Of a stretch of DNA of 64,000 nucleotides, positions 26,076-36,495 are shown one piece after another; the stretch's first letter is position 1; every line of letters starts with the position of its first letter. The position numbers were made by a program, and so were the translations under genes. Source of the stretch: Enoplolaimus lenunculus (lineage: Eukaryota > Nematoda > Enoplea > Enoplida > Thoracostomopsidae). The stretch is from contig JASANG010003761.1 in NCBI GenBank assembly GCA_030248215.1, positions 1 through 64,000 of the forward strand, in the 5' to 3' direction. The notes below the pieces were generated by a model, which searched no databases, had not been told where the DNA came from, and was given only the letters and a program-made list of their open reading frames with translations.

Positions 26076-27855
26076 GGTTGTCCCGACCTTTGAATTCCAA
26101 CACGCCGCAAAATACTACAGGGTGAACAGCGTCCGTTAGTGATACCATTAGTGGAACCGGTCTATATATATAAGAAGTCTCTAACAAAATCTAGATGTTT
26201 AACCCTAAGCGTAAATCTAATAAAATTCCCAAGTCTGAGCCTGTAAGCAAACTTTATGGTTGCGCTATACTCGCCGGCACGCCGGCACGCCGCGTACCGA
26301 TGCACGACATCACATATATTTTGCATGTTTTTGTTAGCAACGCTTAGCGACGCGGGGAGACGCCCGACTCAGTAAAGTATACCGCAACCCGAAAGGTGCT
26401 TAAAGGCCTAAGACGTTGTTTGGAACCACCTGTTCTATACCTGGGCGGGCGAATCTTATACTTTGCGTTAAGTTTGTTACGCATCTTCCAGTGTCTGTTC
26501 GGGCTTTTTGTCCTTCGTTTCTGTTTTACACTCTTTGTACAATACCACTCTGATTGGCTTAACTTATGGAGTTTAAGTATAAGTTCTTTTAGTAAAGTTC
26601 AATTGACGTATAGGGTTTTAAATGGTGCAGAACAGTAGTTGCCAGCAATCGATTTTGCGGTTCGTTACAGCTTGTAATTTCACAATTTGTGCTTTTATAC
26701 TGCAATTACGTTAATATTTCAACCCTAACAGTTGCTACAATTTAATTAATTAACAGTTTACATGGTTTAGTTATTAATATTATTAGATTTCGTTCAGAGA
26801 ATACTGTCCACTTGGTTATAATTTCAATTTATGATTTGAAGGATGTTTTGACAAGGCCTGACATAGTAATGATCATATAATGTTACATTTTGTGAAGCTA
26901 AGAACTATTATATATTATATGTTTAGCTGGATTGAACTAATTGTTCTCCATCTTGCATAGTTATAATAACCAGGGATTTTGTAAAAATAATATTTTTGAA
27001 ACTTGAAATTCCAATAAGTGCCATAAAAGCCTCTTCCATAAGTTTCACTAAATTACGTTGTATCGTTCGTTTAAAAAAGTCAACTTTTGTCATGTAGAAA
27101 GAAACTGCTATCATTATTACCAAGAGTGGATGATCACTATTTAATAACTGTGTGTAACTGTAGAAATTTGTGTCGTACAAAACGTAACACCGCGCGTTGC
27201 AGTTTTGGCCGGCCCCCTTTTTTTAGAGTTCAATGCTACCGTAATAAACGGTGGATTACTATACCTTGCTAGAGAGTAAAACTGCATACAAACCCCCTAA
27301 ATAACGCAGGTCGACCAAAAACACAACGCGCACTGGGTTTATTTCGACACTGACCGGATTATTTCGAGCAAGTACAGCCCCCTGTTTTTGGTTAAGTGAA
27401 TGAGATTTACGAATGCATGGAAATAGAATTCAAATCTGAAAAACGAACCTTGCAATTTCAGAACCAAATTAACTTTGCCATTCCAGAACCAAATTATCAT
27501 TAAATTACTAGCAGAATTAGCTTCAGCGCTTACTGGGTAATTGCAGGCATATAGCACTGATGTATTAGTTATAGTACACGATACCGTGTGTTGTTTATAT
27601 TGTAATAAAATTTATATTAACGGGCTCACATTACAGTTCTAAATTCATTATATCTAAGGGGATAATTTCAGTGTTGACCGAATAATTCCGGAACGTTGAG
27701 TCCGTGTAAAAGTTGAAGCAAACGATATGTTATGAATGCTTTAAAATAGAATTACCAAATAAACAATTTTAAGGTTCTATTTTTATATACTAACTATCAT
27801 TATTACTAGCAGGATTGTTTCAGCGTTGACCGGATAATTCCGAACACATCGTCAG

Positions 27856-28089
27856 TGTCGACCGCGGCGCCTCCGAATTATCATCCATTTCATCATCCAG
27901 GCGCGCCCTCCGGCCCACAGACGTCAGCATCCGGTAACCCGAGTAAACGTCATCGTGAGCGACTCAATTCTGAACTCGACTGCTTATCAGCGTTGCTCCC
28001 ATTCGCGAGTTCCGTGACTTCAAAACTCGACAAATTGTCAGTGCTACGGTTATCTGTTGCGTATCTTCAGGCCAAAACTCATTTCGGAA
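27856..28089 (+). CDS. ahr-1: AHR exon with the bHLH domain
   Basis: The acceptor ..CATCGTCAG precedes TGTCGACC and the donor is GGAA|GTAAGG. It enters and leaves in phase 1. It encodes a Pro/His/Ser-rich leader, then the basic region KRHRERLN and both helices to YLQAKTHF. If the upstream exon ends in A, the first codon becomes ATG (M-S-T-A-A). The acceptor has a weak pyrimidine tract, so the 5' border is the least certain of all. Confidence 0.85.
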
Positions 28090-31000
28090 GTAAGGTTCTG
28101 ATATTTAAATTGTTTTGTGGTGAGCAGTTGCACTGGCTGAGTATTGGATTTTGCGAAACTTTATCACTCGTATCCCTCATATTTGACTCAATGTACCAAC
28201 TCCAGTTACGCTCATAATTAAAGTTGTTGTCACCGTTTACGTTGTGCTTTATATTCTTTGAATAATCTTTCTGGTTATTTTTTGAAAATAATTTTGCAAT
28301 AAAATAATCTTTTGCTGGCAAAATTTGCCATAATTTGTGTCAGTTTTGGACTGTATGGAAGGCGACACGGTTGCGAGTTTCTCAACACTTTTTGTTTTAA
28401 CTTTTCTTTCGAAGGGATACCACAGACACGCATATGGAAATCACTCACCAAAATGCATATTTAGTACAATTTATATATCTTTTCAGTTTCAAATTATTAA
28501 TGTTTTTTTGCAATTACTACGATACAAAAAAAATTTTTTAATTTACCAAAAAATATCGTTCTCTAAAGCATATACAACGTCTATGTTAAATCTAACGCGG
28601 CGTAAGTGTCCTTTTAAGTGTGTCTGCAACGGCAAATTTGGTCGCTTTACTACAATCAAGGCGCTGGGTTTCAAAGTCAAGAAAACCTAGTTGCCATGGA
28701 AGAAGTTCTGTTTAGAGTAAGTTCGCTAAATTTGATACAAACCTACCGGTTAATGCTTTCAAAGCCGGTTCAATTAAGCGTTAACGCGGCTTATTCCAAC
28801 GAATTTAATTAAATTTTAAACAGGTTTAACAAGTTACGGTGATTAAGAACGCATTATATGTATCATGCCGATGAACTGAAAGAATATTTTGACTTTACCA
28901 GCGTGCGGTTCTAATCTATAAACTCGTATTCTCAAATGTGTGTAACACCTATCACCAGTTTGTGATAGTTGCTGTAACTGTGGAACCATCGCTCGTGGTG
29001 ATGTTCGAAATTCAACACATTGTTCGTGTTTGATTTGCCCTTCGCCTGTACCAATTTCAAGATGTCTCTAACTGATGATAGGTGCTATACCTACGTATAT
29101 AAGAATATAGGCCCTATTGAGACGCTAAAATATTACGATTCAGAGTACTGAATGCAGTGGTAATTGAAATGTAATTCTTCTAAAAATCAGCGAATTCTAC
29201 CGAATTCTTTCACTTTTGGCTAAGTATGACAATTGCGGTTTGAATTTTTAAAATTTCTCCGGATACCCTTAACTCTTTAAAAACTAACGTTAATAATACG
29301 TATATTTTGGATTCTTTTAGACATAATGCAGAGGCGTAGATATAGTCTTTGCTTGACACTTAGGCTACTTAGGTTACAAGCTTATGATTTGGATTGCGCT
29401 ACAGCTTAAGCTTAGGCAACTAATGGGCCTAATATTTTAGTCGTCACGGAAATACCAAGCAAACCCCTATTGGTTGGCAGTAACGTCTACTTTGTAGGCA
29501 TTGGGTGGATTTTTACTTGTGATCAGTGAAAGCGGTGAGATATTTTATACATCGTCGAATATTGAACGATATCTTGGATTTCATCAGGTACGTAAAAGTT
29601 CTAATGGATCAACTAGTCTCAGTTCAATTAAATAGTATCAGTTCAACTAAGTAGTATCAGTTCAACTAAATAGTCTGAGTTCAACTAAATAGTATCAGTT
29701 CACCTAAATAGTCTAAGTTCAACTAAATAGTCTGAGTTCAACTAAATAGTATCAGTTCAACTAAATAGTCTGAGTTCAACTAAATAGTATCAGTTCAACT
29801 AATTAGTCTAAGTTCAACTAAATAGTCTTAGTTCAACTAAATAGTCTTAGTTCAACAAATAGTCTTTGTTCAACTAAATAGTCTCAGTTGAACTAAATAA
29901 TCTCAGTTCAAATTGTTCAAATTTTGACAGTTGTAAAGAAAAGTCAAACGGTTTGTTTCTTATGCGGTTAGTCGCATAAGAACCTGGTCCAACATAAAGT
30001 ACAGCCGGAAACATTTTTGTAGAAGTTGATACTTTTAAAAAAAATTTTCAAAACTTTTGAAATTTTGAATTAATAACGAATGACATGAACCTAAGATAGC
30101 TGTTTAGTGACTTGCTTATTATAAAAAGCAAAGGCTACAGTATGATTTAACGCGTATCTTTTGAATTCTAAACACTTTGGAGGCAAAACCAATACCCTGC
30201 CTGGTACTCGCACTATTGTTTACTTTTCAGTCAGACATATTGCATCAACCAGTATTCGACCTGGTACATTCTGAAGATCGGCCGGCAATGCGACAACAGT
30301 TGAACTTTGCTGGAATGACAGCACAAAGTCTTGAATCGGGTACGTCCTGGGCATGAAACGTAGTATTCGTTATTGTTTTCATATATTTTATATAAATTTC
30401 AAATAATTTTCTCACACGTCAGACTAAATTAAAATGTTTTCGCAGAACTAAACCAACACAAACCTATATACATTTTTAGGTTTGCCGGCGATTTTTAGCT
30501 AACTTTCCGATGTCCACAATTATTTAAATTATTGTAGCCGTTGTGATCAAAGCGAAATGCTATCAATATGTATCTTAAACCGAAAACCGCTATGACAACA
30601 ATAAGAAGTATTATTCAACGTTACTGCAAAAAAATGCACATGTAATTTTAATGAAAAGCCATTTCATGATAGCTGACTTTTATTGCAGTACGAAAATTTA
30701 GCTACCAAGAAAATGTTCGCGGCCCGCTTTGCAAGCTGGTTACTAAAGAAATGCAGGCCGCCGGCCGATCAGCCTGCCGGCTCCACCTCTGGTTTGTTGT
30801 TTTGCGAAATTTTTAGCATATCTATTCAGATAGAATGGTATATAGGTCAGAAAAAGGATATTGAGATTCGTTTAAACGTTAATAGCTAAATTCGATCAAA
30901 CATCTTTTTTCAGAACTTTGCGATGAACGAATGTTTACGGCAAGATTTCGTTGTCTACTAGATAACACTTGTGGATTTTTGGTAATTTTAACCCCTTCTC

Positions 31001-34000
31001 ATATTGAGTTGCCTGTAGGCAACTCAGCGCAGTGTATAGACGTTAAATAGTATATATCGCATCGTGTTTAACAATTGCAACACGTATACATAGTACTAAA
31101 TCACCACAAGACGTGAGAGCCCCCTCGGGCTCGAGCGTCAAGCTCCTATAGCTGAGTGGTGATGGTATACGCCTCCCACTCCAGTCACTGCAGTTCGAAT
31201 CGTAGCATAAAAGTAGGTCTCAGGGGAAATAGAAAATATTCATGTGAGAAAGGGTTAATACTAATGTCACAAACTGTGTAATTTTGACACGTGTACACTG
31301 CTCTTCTACAAAGTTAAGCCGATATGTGTGGCGCTATACTTTTGATGACGTCCGGTGCCGTCCATCACCGTCCGGCGCCTTGATATTACCGCACAACAAG
31401 TATAGCGCCACACCCAAGGACCAAACTCTTGCCCATTCCAAAAGTTGTGCCGAATGCAAAACCTGCAGTCAAAACAGTACAGAAGTCCGCGTCTTATATT
31501 GGGTATGCAAGCTTACAACTGCCTTAATTCATATCTTTTTAGTCTTTTAGTTCAAAAACCTTGTTTGTAGCTCATGTTTTATTGCTGGGATTAAACGATT
31601 TTTTCTAAATCGCAGCTCAGAACTGATTGGTATTCTGGGTATTTATGTTAGTATAATTCGGGTAATTGCGGTTGCTTGCAAAGCAATTATATACAATGGT
31701 ATATGAAAAAAATGTCCAATGAACATATGCGAGTGGGAACAGGTATAATACGCTTCGCTACAAGTTGTGCTTCGAAAACCTGACTAAGCCGTTTATTTTG
31801 GCCTAAAACAATATTAGGACGTTGGCTTAGTTAGGCAAATCAGCGAATGTATATTTACACCAACCATCATGTTTTAACCGGAAACATTAAACAAAGTCTA
31901 AATATTTAGTCAATATATCGGGTTAAACAATTAGGTGTAAGAAAAATAAGCTTAAGAGTAACATTCAACTCTTCCGTGCATCTGTAATAGAAAATATTCA
32001 ATGCTCGAAATTGGGTTAAACGATTTTTAGCGTCTTGAAATACAAGGATTTGTCAGCGTCCTACACGGAATGCCCAATTGCTATTTATCGACACGACCGG
32101 ATCCAAATATCCCGGTGCTAGGATTGGTCGCACTGTGCACACCGCTGGTTCCTCCTTTGAGTCCGGATCCGCACGACTCACCTCCGGTTCTGTTGAAAAG
32201 CAAACATTCACTTGATCTCAGGTAGAGGCTACGTTTAATGATAAACAGGATTTTCAAAATTAGATTTTGATAGCTTAGAAATGTCTGTAGAAAGGCCAAT
32301 GAAAATTGGACACATCTAAAAAATTAGGCTCGCACAGATCGTATCACAACCAATAAAAATAATTTTGGGTCAATTTTTATCTTGTGTCCTGGAATTTTAT
32401 GTTGACATGAATGTTTCTCTAAGGACGCAACATAGTTCAGGTCCGTAAAAACGCATTCAGGAGTGTCACGTTTATCCCGACAAGCAAAGAAGCCTGGTAT
32501 GTGGGAGTGTAACGCCTGGTTACACTTTGGACACAACGACCAAACCGTGGTTATAAAACCTGGTTAACCATACATAAAATTACTGCGCTACACTAATAGA
32601 CTTATTTAGTAAAAATGAAATCAACATTTAAGCTTGCAAATACCAATGGCTGATCTAATACAGAGCCATGTATTTTCCGAAGACATTTCTGGTATTTTCT
32701 TTTAAAAATGTGGCCAATGTAAAGAACAGGGTCGAAACAGTATTACAGGCATATTCCTAAGCCTAAGCCTAAGCATACTTCAGTTTACTCTATTCTAGTC
32801 CCACAGAAAAACGTTCCGCATCTGATCTTTACATGGGTCAAAAATTTTTTAGAAATAACACGTTTTACTCAAGCATCAAAGTTAATTTGTTTCATTACAG
32901 TTGCTTATTACTGATATAATTATTTATATATTTTTAAGTTTTGCAGTACTAAAAATAGCTAACTTTCGTTGAATTTGGTTTTGTTTCAGATTAAATTCCG
33001 CAGATCACCGTTGTCGTGACCTGTTAAACATTACAGAAACCGATTTGCCGGCGTCGTTTTATTCATTTGTTCACGCGGACGATCTCAATTTTCTTGTACA
33101 AACGCATAAAGAAGGTACAAAATTATGTCCAGAATGACTGAAATAAATAATTTTTTGACCAAAGTTAAATTTAAACATAGGCATTTATCGAACTGAAATT
33201 TTCAACACAAATTTCGATTTCCGCTTCAAAATTAAAATTCTCTCTGTATTTTTGGCGTTCAATAAATGTTAGTTACTATGTGTGATGAATACGTGTTCAG
33301 CAGCATGCAACTTTGGTTTCCGGTAAAAATCGGGGCCTATTTCCGTTATAACTGCACTGCAAAAAATGGTGAGTGAAATTGTCTCTCCGAAATTGGCTTT
33401 TCCGGACTACACAAACTGAGTTAAATTCGACTGCGCCACAGTCAAGTTCGACTAACTGAGCGATTCATAGAGTCGAATTTGACTCTGGCTTAGTCGAATT
33501 TTGACTCATTTCGTGTAGTCCAGAAAAGCCTATTTCGGAGAGAGTCAATTTGACTCACCATTTTTTGCAGTGTGTCTATTTTGTGGTTTTAGTTGTCAAA
33601 ACAGGTGCTGCTGGTCTTCTAGTCTACCGAGTCTATCCACGTAAATCAACGAAGGTGATCTGGCTACAAACCAGCGGTCGATTGTTTTACAAAAACGGAA
33701 AACCTGATTCGATTGCGAGTACTCATCGTGTTTTATCGTAAGCAATTTTAAATTTTTTTTAATTTTACACATTTTGACTTGCATAAAATTGGTTTTGAAT
33801 GGTTATTTTTTCTTAAATTTCAAGCCAATAAAAAGCACAGCAAGCATTACTGAGGTTCAGTGACTACAGGTGAAAGGATCAATACTTTTTCTTGGCCATT
33901 TTTAGTTGAGTTGTTTATTTTATAATGAAATTTTTACCTGGTTCAACAGACATATAAGTTTCGCTTCCAAAGGCGCAATATTGGCGAGAAAGATATCCTT

Positions 34001-36459
34001 TGGATTTTAACATTTTTTAAAGTTGTTTATCAGTAGATATATGTATGTATATACTGAATTTATAAATACTGAATATATATACTGTATATATATACTTATT
34101 AAAAAATTAATTTGTGTTTCTAATATGGAAATATTTGACACTTTGTATAACATTTAATTTGCAATTATGTATTTGAAAATAAGACATAAGATGAAAAGGT
34201 TAATCAAAACATGTGCAAGCCCAGTTGTACATTTTTGTCATGGCACAGAGTTGTTAAAACAAATTCTGTTTGAGATCGGGTACACATGGAAGCGTATTTC
34301 ATCATTAAGTGAACTTTAAATATTTTGTTTATTTAATTTAAATAATTGTTTTAGAGAGGCCGAAGGTTTCAGCCTACTTTCGAAACGTTCAAGCTTAGCT
34401 CCGACATTGTGTTTCGAGGACAGTTTGAATCCAACAAAGTTTCCGCTGGCTCCAAACCTTTTCAGGTAAGTTGCGTTTAGCGGTTGGCGCCCATATAAAC
34501 ATCAGGAGCGGAACGTTTTTCTGTGGGACTAGAAAAGAGTAATCTTAAGCTTTAGACTAACTGTTTTGCTTAGTTTAGGCTTAGGCTAAAGGCTTAGGAA
34601 TACGCTTATAATACTGTTCCGTCCATGTTCTTGACATTGGCCAGCGATTGAATTAAAACATTCGCGAATTAAGGGTAGCTTTAAGGCGGCTGTTTGCCGT
34701 AAGGAAAAAAATTGTTTAAAGTTTTGTTAAAAAATAGCGTAGTCGTAAATAAGCCAAGTTGAAATTCGGAAAATTTAAATACTGTTAACAATTTTTGATG
34801 ATTTATATATACTCATACCCGAAAGAAAATTTGCTACCCTGGTGACGTTAAATTTGCAACTGATCCGATCCAGTTTAAGTAATAAAGGTCATGCAACTGA
34901 TCCTATTTTAGTTGCAATGGTCCTAAACCCGTTATTAATTTTCCATTAATCCTTTTCAAACTGGACCTAATTTATTTCATATCACTCATTACAATTCATA
35001 CTGTTGGGGAATTATACCAGTAAGTAAATTTGATTTTTTTTATTTTCAGTTCTGCAGTAATGACTCAACAAAAACTTCGCGTCAAAAAGTACCGGCCCGC
35101 TCCTGCACGAGCATCTGGGACTCCGAGCAACCCTCAACAAGATTATTCACCGGTCGCGCCATCGTACGCTGCGTCGTTCTCAGCCCTGGCGGCAAACGCG
35201 TTTCGGCCGATTCCAAGTACAGGCGCCCCGGTTGCAATTCCACAAGGATTGAAACCAAACTACTACGGATCGCCCTACAGTGGAACTGTTATTTCTACAC
35301 AACCGATTTATTCTTCGTCGAGCTGCGCCAAAATCGCTGGTTCTGAAACTGGCAAAAATGTTGGTCGAGGTGAGCGGTACGCGAAAGGATCAGACCTTGG
35401 AAAGGGATGTCAATTTCGAACGGATGAAAAGTTGAATGGAAAATATGGTTTAAAATCAACCGATAGTACGTCAATTCCAAACTCGAGGAAAAAGGAACAA
35501 ATCGTTGTTGTTGAACCGTTGTTTGCAACACCGGAAGCGTCTTATGGCAGTTTTGATTCGTTGGCGACGGATGCGGATTTTGTAATCAATGAACTGGAAC
35601 GAAAAACTGTCATCGAAAGAAAATCCACCCGGGCTACTAACACTGGAAAACTGACCGCGTTTGCGAAGACAACAACAACAACAACTCAAGAAATGGCACC
35701 GAAGCGGAAAAAAATCTCGTCTTGTGACCAGTCCAGCGTTGATCGAGATAAGTTGAGTCCGGGTGATAAAAATGATAGTCATCAACCGATGGTTGGCGCA
35801 ATTTCGGGAAAAACAGCGGCAACGACAGCGGCTACAAGTTCGTTTGACGCAAAAGTGAGTGTAAATTTTGCATCAAACAGGGAAATTATACGTACAATTT
35901 TGTAAATATTTGTAAAATTTGTAAACCGTATTGGAAAGACGTTGCTGTGTTGTATTGTGCTAGGATATAGGCTGGGTTTCTGAAATACTACTTAAGTACG
36001 ACTTAGTACCTAAATACGTGCTGATTAATTACTTAACTATTTCGTCGTTTTAAATGTGAATTAAGTACTTAAATCGCCGACTAAATTTTATATACTACAG
36101 ATTTAACAGTTCAGGCATACTAATTTTTGTATAATTGAAATTGTACAGTAGCTGAATATATAATGAAAGCAGATCTATATTACTTTCAAGTGCATCTTAA
36201 CTAAAGACTTAACTTAAGATTTTAGAAACCCAGCCCTTGAGTTAGAGTTATATTAAATATTACGTGAGCGTCAATTGCAGTGTATCCGCTGGAGCAGTTA
36301 TGAGTCAAGGCATTCGTATTGTAAAATCGCCAGTTAGTAAAAAATGTGCAATTAATTGATATTTGCAATTTTCAGATGGGCGCCATGGAAGACAACGCTT
36401 ACGGTCGGCCGCTTATCGCAGAAGTTGCCAGTGCACTACTGGGTCAATGGACTGCGTAA
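27856..36459 (+). CDS. ahr-1: Aryl hydrocarbon receptor (bHLH-PAS), 11 exons assembled, 5' end missing
   Basis: Ligand-regulated transcription factor of the nucleus and cytosol; family members pair with ARNT on GCGTG-core sites. The in-phase chain is 27856-28089, 28619-28716, 29498-29587, 30231-30339, 30914-30981, 32031-32221, 32990-33114, 33593-33737, 34355-34465, 35050-35854, 36376-36459. All have GT..AG borders and add to 2060 nt, or 686 residues once one upstream base is supplied. In order: basic helix-loop-helix ([32 protein letters not shown]), PAS-A ([37 protein letters not shown]), PAS-B ([32 protein letters not shown]), then a Ser/Thr/Pro-rich tail and a terminal [13 protein letters not shown]. 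From memory it resembles C. elegans AHR-1 (about 600 residues) more than vertebrate AHR; the closing tail supports this. No in-frame ATG precedes the bHLH in exon 1, so an upstream exon, or an A|TG start split by an intron, is expected. Confidence 0.93.
28619..28716 (+). CDS. ahr-1: AHR exon between bHLH and PAS-A
   Basis: Acceptor CCTTTTAAG, donor AGA|GTAAGT; enters in phase 1 and leaves in phase 0. It encodes a short linker ending [11 protein letters not shown], which leads into ALGGF of the next exon as LLQ-ALNGF does in human AHR. The 5' border is inferred from phase. Confidence 0.75.
29498..29587 (+). CDS. ahr-1: AHR exon, start of PAS-A
   Basis: Ninety bases, phase 0 on both sides (acceptor CTACTTTGTAG, donor CAG|GTACGT). 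It encodes [17 protein letters not shown] through YLGFHQ. The border after GFHQ matches a known AHR intron position. Confidence 0.92.
29618..29915. repeat. 19-bp tandem repeat in an AHR intron
   Basis: About fifteen copies of AGTTCAACTAAATAGTATC (variants GTCTC, GTCTG, GTCTT) begin 30 bases after the donor of the exon ending 29587. Confidence 0.93.
30231..30339 (+). CDS. ahr-1: AHR exon, PAS-A core
   Basis: Acceptor TTACTTTTCAG, donor TCGG|GTACGT; phase 0 in, phase 1 out. Encodes [17 protein letters not shown] and RQQLNFAGM. Its phase fits the exon at 30914 directly. Confidence 0.92.
30689..30791 (+). other. Possible extra AHR exon that would shift the frame
   Basis: A 103-bp GC-rich block has a good acceptor (TTTTATTGCAG) and a GT donor (TCTG|GTTTGT). 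Exons 30231-30339 and 30914-30981 join in phase without it; adding it (103 is not a multiple of three) breaks the frame into PAS-A. One frame reads [13 protein letters not shown], loosely like the next exon's [12 protein letters not shown]. It may be a cryptic or frame-breaking cassette exon, or chance. Confidence 0.35.
30914..30981 (+). CDS. ahr-1: AHR exon, end of PAS-A
   Basis: Acceptor CTTTTTTCAG, donor TTG|GTAATT; phase 1 in, phase 0 out. Encodes [18 protein letters not shown] then TCGFL, one of the best-kept AHR blocks. A TTAA-flanked MITE begins six bases after the exon end. Confidence 0.93.
30988..31258 (+). mobile_element. TTAA-flanked MITE with tRNA-like core, copy 3, in an AHR intron
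   Basis: TTAA at 30988-30991 and 31255-31258, inverted termini CCCCTTCTCATATTGAGTTG and CATGTGAGAAAGGG, and the tRNA-like core (AGCTGAGTGGTGATGG, CAGTTCGAATCGTAGC) on the plus strand. It is inverted relative to the copies near 20 kb. The insertion starts right after the donor GTAATT and leaves it intact. Confidence 0.78.
31328..31413. mobile_element. Short MITE, GTGTGGCGCTATACTT termini
   Basis: GTGTGGCGCTATACTTTTGA faces CAAGTATAGCGCCACACC around GACGTCCGGTGCCGTCC units. It belongs with the GTTGCGCTAT family and lies in the AHR intron 30982-32030. Confidence 0.6.
32031..32221 (+). CDS. ahr-1: AHR exon between PAS-A and PAS-B
   Basis: Acceptor CGATTTTTAG, donor CTCAG|GTAGAG; phase 0 in, phase 2 out. 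Encodes [13 protein letters not shown], then [14 protein letters not shown] and [10 protein letters not shown], equivalent to the human QGKLKYLHG and TKHKLDF blocks. Confidence 0.92.
32712..32845. mobile_element. TTAGGC-bearing MITE in an AHR intron
   Basis: TGGCCAATGTAAAGAACAGG faces CGTTCCGCATCTGATC..TTTACATGGG. The interior is CCTAAGCCTAAGCCTAAGC. Confidence 0.7.
32990..33114 (+). CDS. ahr-1: AHR exon, start of PAS-B
   Basis: Acceptor TTTGTTTCAG, donor GAAG|GTACAA; phase 2 in, phase 1 out. Encodes [12 protein letters not shown] and [20 protein letters not shown], aligned with the human QFIHAADM..AESH segment. It is more diverged than PAS-A. Confidence 0.88.
33355..33572. mobile_element. 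Tc1/mariner-type foldback MITE next to an AHR acceptor
   Basis: CACTGCAAAAAATGGTGAG to CACCATTTTTTGCAGTG, same family as 15288-15499. It ends 20 bases before the next AHR exon. Its terminal TTTTTTGCAG is a good 3' splice site 22 bases upstream of the inferred one; using it would shift the frame. Confidence 0.8.
33593..33737 (+). CDS. ahr-1: AHR exon, PAS-B core
   Basis: Acceptor TGTGGTTTTAG, donor TATC|GTAAGC; phase 1 in, phase 2 out. Encodes [18 protein letters not shown] and [18 protein letters not shown], matching TGESGMIVFRLL and ARLLYKNGRPDYI of human AHR. Confidence 0.93.
34355..34465 (+). CDS. ahr-1: AHR exon after PAS-B
   Basis: Acceptor ATTGTTTTAG, donor TTCAG|GTAAGT; phase 2 on both sides. 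Encodes [15 protein letters not shown] and [17 protein letters not shown], like the NEVEGTMLLEKRSTL and SFDDSFL segments I recall from C. elegans AHR-1. Confidence 0.9.
34487..34645. mobile_element. TTAGGC-bearing MITE with 8-bp target duplication in an AHR intron
   Basis: Flanked by AGCGGTTG (left) and AGCGATTG (right), an 8-bp duplication with one mismatch. The ends are GCGCCCATATAAACATCAGG and GTTCTTGACATTGGCC. It begins about 20 bases after the donor of the exon ending 34465. The 8-bp duplication suggests hAT-type mobilisation. Confidence 0.7.
35050..35854 (+). CDS. ahr-1: AHR exon, long C-terminal region
   Basis: Acceptor ATTTTCAG, donor GCAAAA|GTGAGT; phase 2 in, phase 0 out, 805 bp. 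Encodes a Ser/Thr/Pro/Ala-rich region ([20 protein letters not shown] near the start, [10 protein letters not shown] later) without a recognised domain. It corresponds in position to the transactivation region of AHR; no long Gln-rich tract is present. Confidence 0.88.
35970..36236. mobile_element. MITE with GGGCTGGGTTTCT termini in the last AHR intron
   Basis: GGCTGGGTTTCTGAAATACT faces TTTTAGAAACCCAGCCC over about 267 bp. The interior repeats ACTTAAGTAC-like motifs. The superfamily is uncertain. Confidence 0.65.
36376..36459 (+). CDS. ahr-1: AHR terminal exon
   Basis: Acceptor CAATTTTCAG, phase 0; encodes [20 protein letters not shown] then LLGQWTA and a TAA stop. The closing LIAEV..LLG resembles the LISEVTNLLGT end I recall for C. 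elegans AHR-1, which argues that this is the true C-terminus. Confidence 0.9.
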   Translation: MGAMEDNAYGRPLIAEVASALLGQWTA

Positions 36460-36495
36460 ATGGAGGTTAAATTGTTGCAAAATTATTAAATTATT

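Larger units (their letters stand above)
14191..27855. other. Long stretch without a recognisable gene, upstream of AHR
   Basis: Reading frames here are short and match no family I know. The longest (23411-23725, about 100 codons) sits in a region of CGCGCATTTGCG-like repeats. What can be supported is repetitive: the elements listed separately, scattered TTAGGC tracts, TA-rich microsatellites at 16528-16582 and 24345-24442, and a degenerate repeat at 16036-16150 and 16870-16990 that recurs at 40058-40170. The missing 5' exon of AHR may lie in the last part. Confidence 0.5.

Noticed and set aside
28079-28321. Minus-strand frame over the first AHR intron
   Set aside because: No domain, and it overlaps the donor of the bHLH exon on the other strand.
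35295-35822. Minus-strand frames opposite the long AHR exon
   Set aside because: They are shadows of the plus-strand exon, which has matching splice phases and low-complexity coding composition.
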